Shown: positions 1 through 10,643 of the stretch, one piece after another
How positions within the stretch are numbered: the stretch's first letter is position 1
Layout of the letters: every line of letters starts with the position of its first letter
Assembly: GCA_021904315.1 (NCBI GenBank)
Contig: MU273448.1
Span: forward strand, 55,521-119,520
Direction of reading: 5' to 3'
DNA length: 64,000 nucleotides
Source of the DNA: Sphagnum magellanicum
Taxonomy: Eukaryota; Streptophyta; Sphagnopsida; Sphagnales; Sphagnaceae
Translations under genes and position numbers: made by a program
The notes under the pieces: generated by a model
What the model was told of the DNA's origin: nothing
Database searches by the model: none
Seen by the model: only the letters and a program-made list of their open reading frames with translations

Positions 1-200
1 TTCCATAAACCAGGACCCATGTCCCTCATGCTTTTATTGGCAAGTAGAAGGATTTTAAGTGCGAATTAATGCATGTCAAATATAAGAGTCAGTGGTACCC
101 ATATTACATGCGCCTGGTAATGACTGTTCACAATGTCTTTTGCCCATACCAGGCTATCCTATATATAAAAGCAACATGGTGTCCGTCTGTCTGTGGCGAC

Positions 201-262
201 AAAAACAGGGCAGGGCAGGGGGAGGGCAGGGCAGGGCCGGGCGGGGCAGGGCAGGGCGGCCA
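201..262 (+). repeat. G-rich (GGGCA)n block with G-quadruplex potential
   Basis: About ten runs of three or more G, spaced by one to three bases, on the plus strand. This is far more than the four runs needed for an intramolecular G-quadruplex. It sits next to a GGCGACAAAAACA motif that recurs in the 187-bp repeats downstream. Confidence 0.8.
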
Positions 263-291
263 GTTAAAAGTTTCTAAAAAAAACTAAAACT

Positions 292-832
292 GGACAGCCC
301 AGAATCTTTTTTTTTTTTCTTTTTTTTTATTGACCAACACTACCTTTTTTTATCTTTTAGCTACTGTCCGTCCCGATTAAGGGGACGGATGAAATGTCCG
401 TCCGGCTTGATGACGGGACGGATTTAGGGGAAGATCAGAAAAAAAAAATTTAGGCCTTGGACAGCCCAGAATCATTTTTTATTTTATTTTTTGTATTGAC
501 CAAGACTACCCTTTTTTTCTTTTAGCTACTGTCCGTCCCAATTAAGGGGATGGATGAAATGTCCGTCCGGCTTGATGACGGGACAGATTTAGGGGAAGAC
601 CAAAAAAAATAAAATTTAGGCCTTGGACAGCTCAGAATCAATTTTTTTCTTTTTTTTGTATTGACCAAGACTACCTTTTTTTTTCTTTTAGCTACTGTCT
701 GTCCCAATTAAGGGGATGGATGAAATGTCCGTCAAGCTTGATGATGGGACGGATTTAAGGGAAGCTTTTTTTCTTTTAGCTATTGTCCGTCCCGATTAAG
801 GGGATGGATGAAATGTCCGTCCGGCTGGATGA
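292..832 (+). repeat. Tandem array, period about 166 bp, about 3.3 copies
   Basis: Copies start at 292, 459 and 625 with GGACAGCCCAGAATC or near variants, and a partial fourth lies at about 763-832. Each unit has a poly-T/poly-A tract and a core with GTCCGTCCC, GGGACGGA and again GTCCGTCC ... GGGACGGA, so each copy can form a nested hairpin. Confidence 0.85.
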
Positions 833-839
833 TCACAAA

Positions 840-895
840 ATAATAATAATAATAGAAAACACATAAAAATAAATAAATAAATAAATAAAAATTTT
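840..895 (+). repeat. AT-rich microsatellites (AAT)n and (AAAT)n
   Basis: Runs of AAT (about 841-852) and AAAT/TAAA (about 866-890) follow directly on the 166-bp array. Confidence 0.8.
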
Positions 896-970
896 CTAAA
901 AAAAACTAAAACCCGAATCAAGTTTTAAAAAACCGGGGGACTTCACCATGGACAAAGGTCGTCTGTCTAT

Positions 971-1390
971 GGCGACAAAAACAAGACGAGGTCCTGAAAT
1001 GAACGAGGTCCTCAAAACCTTCAAGGACCTGAACCGAGGTGGCCAGAATCCTCGATAAAGGACTTGAATCGAGATTCTCAGTACTCAGTCCAGACCTCGA
1101 GACGAACCTGAAACGAGATTCCCAGAAAGAAAACCCATCGTTGGGGACTTGAAACGTGGCGACAAAAACAAGACGAGGTCCTGAAATGAGCGAGGTCCTC
1201 AAAACCTTTGAGGACCTAAACTGAAGTGGCCAGAATCTTCGATAAAAGACCTGAATCGAGATTCTCAGTACCCGGTCCAGACCTCGAAACGGACCTGAAA
1301 CGAGGTTCCCAGAAAGAAAACCCGTCGTTGGGGACCTGAAACGAGGTCCTCAGAGAGAAAACCCGTCGTTAGGGTTATGAAACGAAGATG
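971..1390 (+). repeat. Tandem duplication, period about 187 bp, about 2.2 copies
   Basis: GGCGACAAAAACAAGACGAG begins copies at 971 and 1158. Each unit holds several GAGGTCC and GGACCTGAAACGAGG sub-motifs. The array is unusually rich in CpG for this window. The same GGCGACAAAAACA is also seen at about 195, which links the arrays on both sides. Confidence 0.85.
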
Positions 1391-1624
1391 CACTCCGACT
1401 GACAATTCTCGATTTCGGACATATTGAAGAAGAACCGACAGCCGAACACAGGTCCGGTTCAGTGTTGGGTGGTGCTTTTGAGTCTTTAAAGAACCATCGG
1501 TTCAGGTCCTTTAAATATTTCAGACCCTAAGAGCCCCCTGCTTCCTCTTCTTTGAAAAAACAGGCCAGGGCAGTCGCTGCGAGGGGCCGGGCGAGGTGCC
1601 ACGGGTGGCTGGAATGGTGTAACC

Positions 1625-1798
1625 ATGGGTTGCCCTCACTCGTATGAAGAATTGTTCTTCAACACCAGCACAAATTGTGTCGATTGTTTTGATAATGTTA
1701 ACAAAGGGGGGAAAACAAAATCATCTGCGGTCGAGGATCATAGGGTTACCAGGCAAGGCCCTCCTGTTCCACTTGACTCTCACCTGTCTATTAAGTAG
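1625..1798 (+). CDS. Short MGC-type ORF, possible first exon
   Basis: A 57-codon open frame starts MGCPHSYEELFFNTSTNC and ends DSHLSIK before TAG. The context ACCATGGG is a good plant start, and MGC is a typical N-myristoylation/palmitoylation start. The region just upstream (1400-1620) is CpG-rich. A GTAGTT at 1795 could act as donor, so this may be exon 1 of a longer gene, but no following exon is recognised. Family unknown. Confidence 0.3.
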   Translation: MGCPHSYEELFFNTSTNCVDCFDNVNKGGKTKSSAVEDHRVTRQGPPVPLDSHLSIK

Positions 1799-1899
1799 TT
1801 ATAGCAATGGTCAGTCACCCAACCTTTTTATAGGCCCACCATAGTAGTGACTTATTTCCACAAAACTTTCAAAGTAAAAAGTGGGAAATTTTGGGTCGT

Positions 1900-2210
1900 T
1901 TTAGTGTGAATTTGATGTTTTTCAAAAGATTGGCTTAAATTCTGATTGTCACAGAATTGAAAATCAAAACCCTGCTTGCCAAATCCAGCTTTCCTCCGCA
2001 GGTAAACAGCCTACAAGCTCTAATTTCTCTTCTGGTGCATGAACGCATCTCATTGTACTAACTCATGTACTAAAGCATGCAGTTGTGGGTTGGTTCACAT
2101 GAAATTGCAGTAAAATATAACTGAATACATCTTTTGATGAACATCTTGCTTTCTGGACAAATATTCAGACCTAGTACATCTCTTGAGGGATTTCTAAAAT
2201 CTTGTACCCT
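1900..2210 (+). repeat. Dispersed repeat, copy 1
   Basis: Shares long similarity with 6960-7225 (for example GCATCTCATTGTACTAACTC and AAATATAACTGAATACATCT) and with 7676-7735 (CTTGAGGGATTTCTAAAATC). The two matched parts are contiguous here but separated by about 450 bp in the other copy. Confidence 0.8.
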
Positions 2211-5200
2211 AAATAGTAAGGAACTCATTGGCATGCCGTAGTTACCTTAGCTGTTTTCACCAAAAGTATATTATTTGTGAAACAGTTGAGTTTTTCAAAT
2301 ATATATTTTGTCAAAGCATGATTTGGTACAAAGCTTCATTTACTAAAGGGGAATCCATATTCTCTCACACTCCGTGTGGACTTTGTAACAACAGCACAGC
2401 ACAAGGTTAAATTGGTAGTTTTAATGCTAAAAAGCAAAATACACATATCTTAAAGCATATTTTGTATGGTTGACAGTTATCACACCTGCTCCCTAAGGAA
2501 GGACCTAACAGCTTACAATACCCATTTCTAACGATGGGGAATTCCAAATTATAATAGTAGAGTTCTCCTTGGAATAATTTGGTTTCTAATGGAGAGGGTT
2601 ATAATGTAGTTACATGTGGGGTTAACCCTCTAAATTATAGTAGTGGCGAATGCATCTTTGAAAGGATTGCATCTGGCTTTATTTAACCCTTCTACTTCAG
2701 AGGATTGTGGAACCTTCCACCATGCTCTATGCTGGGGAAGTTATTTCCATTTTATTCCAGACATCAGGTTCAAATTAGTGAAAAAAAACATAATTTATAA
2801 TTTACTTAATTTATGTAAATAAGGTGTGTATAATTTATTATTAGAATGCATTCAGAATATTCTTCAAATATGTCATTATTTCTTCACATATAAAATAAAT
2901 ATGTATTTTAATTTTAAGCGCTAGCTAAAATATACAAGGAATGACCTCCAATGGGTCCATCAGGATTAAGTTGAATTTCTTGTCAAATATCTCGACATGT
3001 TGTATCACATGTCTAGGCTTTTCATGGATGTCATTGAAGGTGTTTAAATATCACAACTTTCAATTGATTTGGTGAAATGAAAATTGCAATTTGAATGTGA
3101 TAGATCCAAAAAACATTTGCCTTTTGGAATGAGGGTGTAAGAAATAATATTGTCAAAGCTAAACCACAATTCGTTGGACATGATTGTGCAATTCATTTGT
3201 GCAAATCATCCATTTCTAAAGGTGGCTCTTTCTCTCCTAGCTAAAGAATTTGAGGCTGAACTGGTGTACATATATGACATCTTATAAAGTTTAAGAAAAC
3301 AATAAAATTTCAACTAAACCAGAACATGCACTGAAACGAAATAAAATGAGCCAAACAAAATATAATTAGAATAGACCCTTAAAAATAAATGAAGTAAGGA
3401 GAATGCATTGAATTAACCAAGCTCACCAAATTAACAGTGCTTTCATTGCCAATTTTGTGATTTAGCCAAAGTCGAGATCAGCCATGTGTGGCTGTATAAC
3501 AGATAAAAAAGTTACCAAAGAAAAACTCTCTATGCTTAGTTACCAACCAGAAATTATTTATCATTAAAAAATGGGGATGTAGAATTTTTTCCATTTTCGA
3601 AATTTGGGAAATTTGGCTGAAATTTTCCTTGAATATCCTTCATATCAGGACTTTTTCCCTTTTTTTTTTCATATAGGAATTGGCAAACGTTTCCCCCAAA
3701 ATGGAAAAAATAGTTCAATATACACTAGAAAAGCACATTTTGCCAAAAATTTCTTAATTTTCTGGTCAAAAATGGCGAAAGCAAGAAAAAAACCACTACT
3801 TCGTAAGGGAAGAAATCATACTTTTCAGGCGGAACTTTGCTGAAAATTTGCCAATAAAAAAAATCACCGCAACTGAACTGATTTGCATTTTCATAAATAA
3901 TTATTCCTTTTCTTGCAAATCCCAATGCCCACATCTTTTAGATCAAATAGTGGTACTATGTACTATACCCATAGTGTTGCCCAATTTCGTTATTAGTCGA
4001 AGGGCGACTTTAGACGAGTGTCCAAGGTCCAGGGACCAATGAACTCAAGCAAACTTTTTGGTCGAAAGCTTTAAATTGGTTCCAAGGCCTTTAAACGACA
4101 GTCGAAGATTAAAAAGTGGCAAACTGAGGCTGAACCTACATGGCACCTGTTTTGGAGGGAAAATCAATTGGTTTAGACCAAAAACCAGTGCTAAAAGGAG
4201 AGCTCCTGTTTTGGAGAAGCAAGAATCAGGCTAGGGACCAAGGTACATTCCAACTAAAGGATTCAATTTGCTTCAAATCAGTACATTTTGGTTTTTAGGA
4301 AATAGGACCCTGGACCCCCTAATAAAATAGTCCTAATTATCTAGCATGGATTATAGGTTTTCATTGGCAGAATTGGAATTAGACCTCAAACCAACATCCT
4401 ACTAGAACCAAATGAGATGCTCCTTTTGCTTGTTCCTGGTGCTCTCATAGCCCAAGCTCTGCACACCTTCTAACACTTAACTTATAGCAACCTATGCATA
4501 CCACAACACACTATGTGAGCCAAAAGTCTTCCCTCTTCTTTCACACTTAATTCATACCTAAGATAGATGAGTTTAGACAAGCTAAGTCTTAATGTAATGC
4601 AAACCAGTTCGTAAGAGCCAATTCTTAGAACAACTCCAAGTTAGCCCAAGGCACCCAAAGAGACAACACTTAATGGATGTCTCAAGGCAGCACAAAGGCT
4701 TCTCTGAGACAACACCAAGTTGTCTCAAAGGGAAGTATGAGACAACACCCAATGTTGCCCCAATCCGGTGGTCAGCCCCAAAAACGTTTTGCAGGGCAAC
4801 ATGAAGTGTCACCTTGGGACAAATTAACACCACCCCCCCCTCCCCCCCAAACCCCCAAGAACCTACTTTTAGTTCCTCATTAGCACTATTTGCTTTCAAC
4901 CACTTTCCTTCAACCACAAGGTCCAATCCCATAAGACAAGTTAGGGAGTCAAACCCAAATTTGCCATGGTTTAGCTTTCCATGCCACCATGGTGGTCCCG
5001 GCACAAGGCCCACCTTGAACGAGATGAACTGACCCAAAGCGGCATGTTACGAAACATTAGCTGCAAACCTTTTGTTAGCTTTGGCTTTCAAGGTAGAAAT
5101 GCTATGAGGGACCCAAAAAGGGGCCAAAGTTTTGTATCCCTACATTGTAGGGTGATGTGAAGTCCATTATATTCTAAATTCATTAAACTGCTTGTGAGTA

Positions 5201-5600
5201 AAAACAAGTTGAGGACAAAGTTTTATTTTACCACTCTGTGATATCAAAAATTTGGCAACTTTTTTCTTAAATAAAAATACATCAGGTATGTAGCATAATA
5301 GGATTTTTATTTCATGGGACAAAATTGAGGTGCTATTGGGAACATGTTGGGGAATGTATTTGAGAATGCATTGCTCAAGCCACTTCTTTCTTGCATTAAT
5401 GACAAATGTCAGGCCTAGTACACTGACCTGCCCGAATGATACACATGTATCGTCACACATTGACAAGCCCATCACGTCTGTTATACCTGCAAGCCCAGCT
5501 CATTCACTTTGTTGCAAATGCTTCACTTGGCACGTTGTACCGACTCTCCTGAGCTTTCTTCACCCTCATTCAGTATGCTCCTAGTGGCAGATGGCAAGCT
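2211..5600. other. Gene-free stretch
   Basis: No gene recognised. AT-rich sequence with TTTGGC/GCCAAA-rich blocks around 3560-3860 that resemble the dispersed repeat family. A 9-bp stem hairpin (TGAGACAAC ... GTTGTCTCA) lies at 4705-4727. A poly-C block at 4831-4850 gives Pro-rich shadow frames. Confidence 0.5.
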
Positions 5601-5625
5601 CTTCAATGCTAAATAGTGAATGGAA

Positions 5626-5706
5626 AGTACAACGGGACGCGTCAGCTTACAAGAGGATGCAGATCTCTACTTCATCACAAACTGCACATCACGAGATGGC
5701 ACTAAG
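5626..5706 (+). pseudogene. Isolated exon-like segment
   Basis: The plus strand encodes STTGRVSLQEDADLYF then ITNCTSRDGTK, directly followed by a GTAGGT donor at 5707. Base composition is richer in CpG than its surroundings. No neighbouring exon is recognised and the family is unknown; it may be a relic or a chance open frame. Confidence 0.25.
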
Positions 5707-6419
5707 GTAGGTTGGTTGAATCAAATTTAGTGAAAGTAACAGAACAAATGAATCGTTAAAAGCATACAACATATATTACAATGTTGAGAACAGACATGCA
5801 TTAGACATAATTTAGAACTTTTATGTGAGCAACAGATGAGCTTTAATTCCACCATGGTGCCAGTGTTCCTTCACGAGAGGGAATCTTCAAGTGATCGAGC
5901 CAGCACAAATCTCCAAGTCCACTTACATGTATTCACTTTTAATCTATCTCTTGACTGGTCTTTTTCCTAGTTGGCCTTTGTGCGACAGGTTGAAGATTAT
6001 TTAATACTTTCAATTCATGAATTCAGGTTCTTTTTTCCTCCTTCATGATCCAATGGCTTTTCACAGGGTTATTTAATCTAAACGTAACTCATTGATTGAA
6101 CTTTCAGGGGGTACCAAGTAAGCTGCTCAATGCCTGTTTTGCATCCAAAACGTATCATCACCAGCAAGCTTACAAAGTAGCAATGGTTTTCTTGGCTTTT
6201 CTTTTTTTCCCCCAATTTTGTGATGTACCTGAAGTGGGGATCATAAGAAGATTTCGCCAAATTTGGCTTTAAACCAGGTAGTAGAGAGAAAAAATATTAT
6301 AAATCCCTCTGTATTCTTGCCTGCCTTCTGCCACCTACTATAGACAGCTGGCTATTTGCAGAATATTAAAACAAAAATCTGGCGAATTTGTGCTATTCAT
6401 TTTGTAATTAAAAATCCTT

Positions 6420-6600
6420 TCCACAGGATGAAATGTGATTTTTCAGATTCAAACATGATGAAAATTTGCCAAAAGAAATCATTGCAAAGGATGGAATACC
6501 TTTGGAATAATTGCACACCCCGTGGTAGATGGTTAATTAGCTTGAGAACACAAGAACAAAAGAGTGCATCTTGTTACTTGTAAGTAAGCCTTGGTTTCAT
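6420..6600 (+). repeat. Dispersed repeat shared with 61850-62010
   Basis: AATCATTGCAAAGGATGGAA, AATAATTGCA and AGTGCATCTTGTTA recur in the same order at 61885-61995, 55 kb away. No coding content. Confidence 0.7.
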
Positions 6601-6959
6601 TGCAAACTTTAGACTCGGTACACTGATTACTCACCAACATAGTTGTCAGATTACTTTGCATTTTGTGCTCAAACCCAACCTTTTTACAGGCTCATGGTTG
6701 CAGTCAGTTTTTTTCCAACAAATTTTTACATTTTTTCTGAATTAAAGTTGGGACATTTTTGGAACTCTTGGGTTTTCTCATGTAAATTTGAATAATTTTT
6801 TGGTTTTTGGAAAAATTCACCAAATTTCTGGTTATGACAAAATTCAAAATTCAAACTCTGTTCATGATTGCCATGACTTTTGTTCAACAAACTTTGAGGG
6901 TTTTTTGGCAGAAAACTTGGGAAGTTTTTAGGAAATATGGGTTTTCTAGTGTGAATGAC

Positions 6960-7225
6960 GTATTTTCTAGTTGTTTGGAAAATTTGCAAACTTTTCAATA
7001 TCACAAAATTGAAAAAAGAAGCTGTGCTCACCAATCCAGCTTTCCTGGGCAGGTAATAACTAATAATTTTGCAAGCTCTAATTCCACATGTGGTGCATGA
7101 AAAGCATTGTGGAAAGCAGCTGCCAAGAGAATGCATCTCATTGTACTAACTCATTTACTCCAGCACGCAGTTGTTCGTTGGTCCAAATGAAAATGCAGTA
7201 AAATATAACTGAATACATCTTTTAA
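6960..7225 (+). repeat. Dispersed repeat, copy 2 (interrupted)
   Basis: Second copy of the repeat at 1900-2210. Its continuation resumes at 7676-7735, after the left arm of the fold-back element, so the element or its arm was inserted into this copy. Confidence 0.75.
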
Positions 7226-7280
7226 GCCACATATTAGAGTTATTTGTAAAGTAATATTAGAGTTATTTGTAAAGTAACTG

Positions 7281-9003
7281 TGTCTTCACCCTGTGTTTGG
7301 GCCTCCTTTCACCCCAATCCCCTCTTTCAGTGGTATCTGCAAAGCAAGGACATTTTATTAAATCTCAATGTGAAATTCTGCAACTCAATACGAAATGCTG
7401 AGACTCAGCATTTAATGCACAAGGTTCGAGACTAATTATAATAGTTTTACATATAAGAACAGTGAAAATATATGTAGCAGCAGTGGAGGAGCTCAGGAAA
7501 AAGGAAAGACAGGATGAAACTCAGTTTACCACCAAAATTGATGGTTTTCTGAGTTTCACCCCCGCCTGATTGCCAATGTACTTTTTTGCAGGTTTTTTTT
7601 TAATCTCACCCTTTGTAGGACTAAACTCACGGTTCTGGTGCTGTGTTTGTCTTACTCTACGGATAACTCTATTGTTTTCTGGACAAATTTTCAGACCTCG
7701 TACAAACCTTGAGGGATTTCTAAAATCTCGTTTCCAGTGTTTTTTTAAAGAATTTATGTTTGTAGCCAAAATGGTGATTGTCAATAGGAAGATGTAGAAA
7801 AAGTGGCAATCATCCTCAAATATGGCTATAAACCAGATACTAAGTAGAAAATTTAATCATCCTTCTACATCTTTGGCTACACACTCTTTTCTATAGAAAT
7901 TTGGCAACTTTTTCCCCCCCTCACTTCTCACAACTGAAAACCTTCAAAAATCACATCATGTTTTAGTTTCCAATTTTTTATTTCGTATTTTCATGAAATT
8001 TCTCAAATGAAAAACAGGCTGCTTCTATCCTATGTACTAATGAGTTTTGATACAGTTGTCAAACAATTTTAGTGGAATATATTCCAAATTAATTAAACTG
8101 CAAGTGCACAAAAAAAAGGTTAGGGTGAAATGTACATAAGGGGAATGTGAAGGAAGGTCCCTCAAGCCCCATTATTAGGCATGTCCACAACCTAAGGTGT
8201 CAACATGGCTAGGACATTAGGGCTGGGCTGTAGCCCGTGTCTTACAATCCATTAGGAGAGTTTCGCAAAATATTCATTTGGGCGCACACAAACATTTCAA
8301 GCAGGTATGGCAATAATACAGGCAGTTCATTCCAGATGTGAGTACGACAATAAATTTTTGGCAACGCGTGAACCTGCCCGTCGAGCTTATAGCCCATCAC
8401 GTTTAGTCTACACTGATAATATCAGCTGTAAGCTGACTCTTTTGAGTTCTGCTCATAAATAGTAACCCGTCCATCGATGAGCATCATCGGTAAGAGTATT
8501 GAGAGATGCTCAATAGCTTCGGCGAGCTCCTTCCGGATCCAAGCTCTTTCTGCTTGGTTCTATGCAAAGCGATTGTGTGCAGTTCTTTTTGTACCTTGCC
8601 GTCAAGACGAACGTCAGGCCTTGAAGGATGTCAGATATTAAAGATATCTGTAAAGTCAGGAAAAGCCAGCACCAGTACCCTGAGGTTGGTCATACATAAG
8701 GTGAGATTCAAAAAAAACGTGCCAAAAAGTACATTAGCATTCAACGGGGGTTGAAACTGAGAAAACCATCAAAGAAAATCAGTCCTGAGCGCCTCCACTG
8801 CTGCTACATAAATTTTCACTGCTCCTAGCTGTACAGATACTATAATTCCTCTAAAACCTCGTGCATTAATTGCTGAGATTCAGCATATCGTACTGAGTTT
8901 CAGCATTTCATACTGAGATTTAATAAAATTTCCTTACTTTGCTAATACCACTAAAAGAGGGGTTAGGGGGTGAAAGGAGGCCTAAAGACAGGGTGACTTT
9001 AAG
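7281..9003. mobile_element. Fold-back (long-TIR) DNA transposon, non-autonomous
   Basis: The left arm (7281-about 7655) and right arm (about 8655-9003) are inverted copies of each other: CACCCTGTGTTTGGGCCTCC on the left matches, as reverse complement, GGCCTAAAGACAGGGTG at the right end, and GATGGTTTTCTGAGTTTCA matches the inner right arm. Arms are about 350-370 bp with perhaps 80% identity by eye. No transposase is seen between them. Terminal consensus is about AAAGTCACCCTGTCTTTGGG; the same end sequence recurs at 29529 and, in part, at 29589. Confidence 0.75.
7800..7890 (+). repeat. Dispersed TGGCTATAAACCAG repeat, copy a
   Basis: Contains CAATCATCC, TGGCTATAAACCAG, AATCATCCTTCTA and TTTGGCTACACAC in order. 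The same order is found inverted at 9700-9800 and direct at 37955-38040; a weaker copy is at 6230-6310. Confidence 0.7.
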
Positions 9004-9699
9004 CATAACTCAATTGTACTTGCTGGACCTCATTAATAACTTATTTTGTGTCAGCTTATTTACTGTAATGTTCAGGCCGTAATGTACCTGATCCCTGGTT
9101 CAGTATTGTTTTGTAAATTTCCTGATGGAGCCGCATTGGCGAACATCCCTAGGCAGATTTCGACTCTAAGTGGTGACAAGAATCCAAACAATTCTTTCAT
9201 ATTGTAGCCGGTACATTGAATGTGGCCATACCCTCCCCAAAAGAACAGTTTCTGTTGCAATTTTGTGAATTTTTTTAAAAATGGAAATTCGTGACCGAAT
9301 ACCCCCTTTTAAAAAACCTGTATCGCCTTTTGGCGATTTTCCGTGGAAAAACAAAGGACTGTGTAACTTGGTGTCCGTGATTTATTTGGGCGAAAATTTA
9401 CCCTGATTTAAAGTGATACCAAACAAAAATTAATAATTTGACGAAAATTTCTTTTTTTAATGAAAACTCATCAAATTTTGAGGGATTTTATTTTTAGGAG
9501 CCTGTCATCACATTTACGTCTACAAACCTTTCTGCTAATGGGAACTCTGTATTGAGACATTGATGACCTTTTTTAATTGGTGAAATTTTCCCATAAAGAG
9601 AAATTCAAATTTTTTAAATGACTTGATTTTGTAGGTTTTTAATTGTCTGAAGTGAGGGAGACAATAGTAAAAGTCGGCTCATCCTATATTTGGTTTGAA

Positions 9700-9800
9700 G
9701 TGTGTAGCCAATAATATAGAAGGATGATTAAAAATTTACATTTCATATCTGGTTTATATCAATATTTGGCTAAATCTTCCTAAGGATGATTGGCCCTTTG
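9700..9800 (-). repeat. Dispersed TGGCTATAAACCAG repeat, copy b (inverted)
   Basis: Reverse complement reads CAATCATCCTTAGGAAG, TAAACCAGATATG, AATCATCCTTCTAT and TTGGCTACACAC, matching the copies at 7800-7890 and 37955-38040. Confidence 0.7.
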
Positions 9801-10643
9801 GCTACAAACGAAACTTCTATAAAAAAAACATGGCTTTGAAGTATGGCTGCAACACAAAATTGAAGAAAAAAAAGTTCGCTTGGTGTATGAGTGATGACTT
9901 GACAAAGTCCTGGTAGATTGCGTTTCCGGGCAGCTGGTCAGAGCTGTAATGTATGCTGCAATAAAAGGGTGATCAGCACTGATTTTGCTTGTGAAGAGTA
10001 TTGCCTGTTCAGAAGGCTTCTGCCCAATACTAGGCCTGAGGGGCCCCAGTTCTTAATAATTGTATAGAATGTGCTGGTTAGTTTGATAAAGTGAAATTTT
10101 TTAAAAATTGAGAAAGAGCATATTTTACCACACATCTTTCTGTTGTCACACACACACATCATAACTAGCAGGTGTACCCCAAGACACTCTGTTTCACCTT
10201 ATTCTCACCTTTCTATTGGTCATAGGAATGGGGAGTCAGCGTTTTTCTGTTCAATCAATGAGTGATATGCCAAATTTGCAATCATCCAGCAAAGCATTAA
10301 GCCCAAATTTTTGTATACACCAGACATGAAAGTAAAGAAAGTTATACATCCTTGGTTACCTAGTGCAGCCGACTATAAAAAGTCTGACAAGTTGGAATTT
10401 GTTTCCTCCAAATTTAGCAAATGTTGGTCATTTCTTTCATGCAAAATCACCTGCTTGGGCTCCACACTGCTTCACTCTATCAGTGATGATGAATTGTTTT
10501 TTAAAAAAGGATATACATTTCATATTAATTCATATTTTGGGAAGGGAAAGATGTCTAGGGTTTAAGGTGCAGGGTTAAATTGTAGCTTAGTATAGTAGGA
10601 TAAATTGGATTGATGCAGGTTTTGCTAATGACTTTGTTTGCAC

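Noticed and set aside
4582-5037. 151-codon open frame on the minus strand
   Set aside because: No domain; its Gly/Pro-rich part comes from a poly-C block and local GAGACAACACC repeats.
8280-8400. Minus-strand segment with IWNELP, reminiscent of the C-terminal end of LINE reverse transcriptases
   Set aside because: Only a few residues fit and nothing upstream supports a reverse transcriptase.
9880-10050. Minus-strand open segment with RPSIGQKPSEQAILF
   Set aside because: Protein-like composition, but no start, no neighbouring exon and no family recognised.
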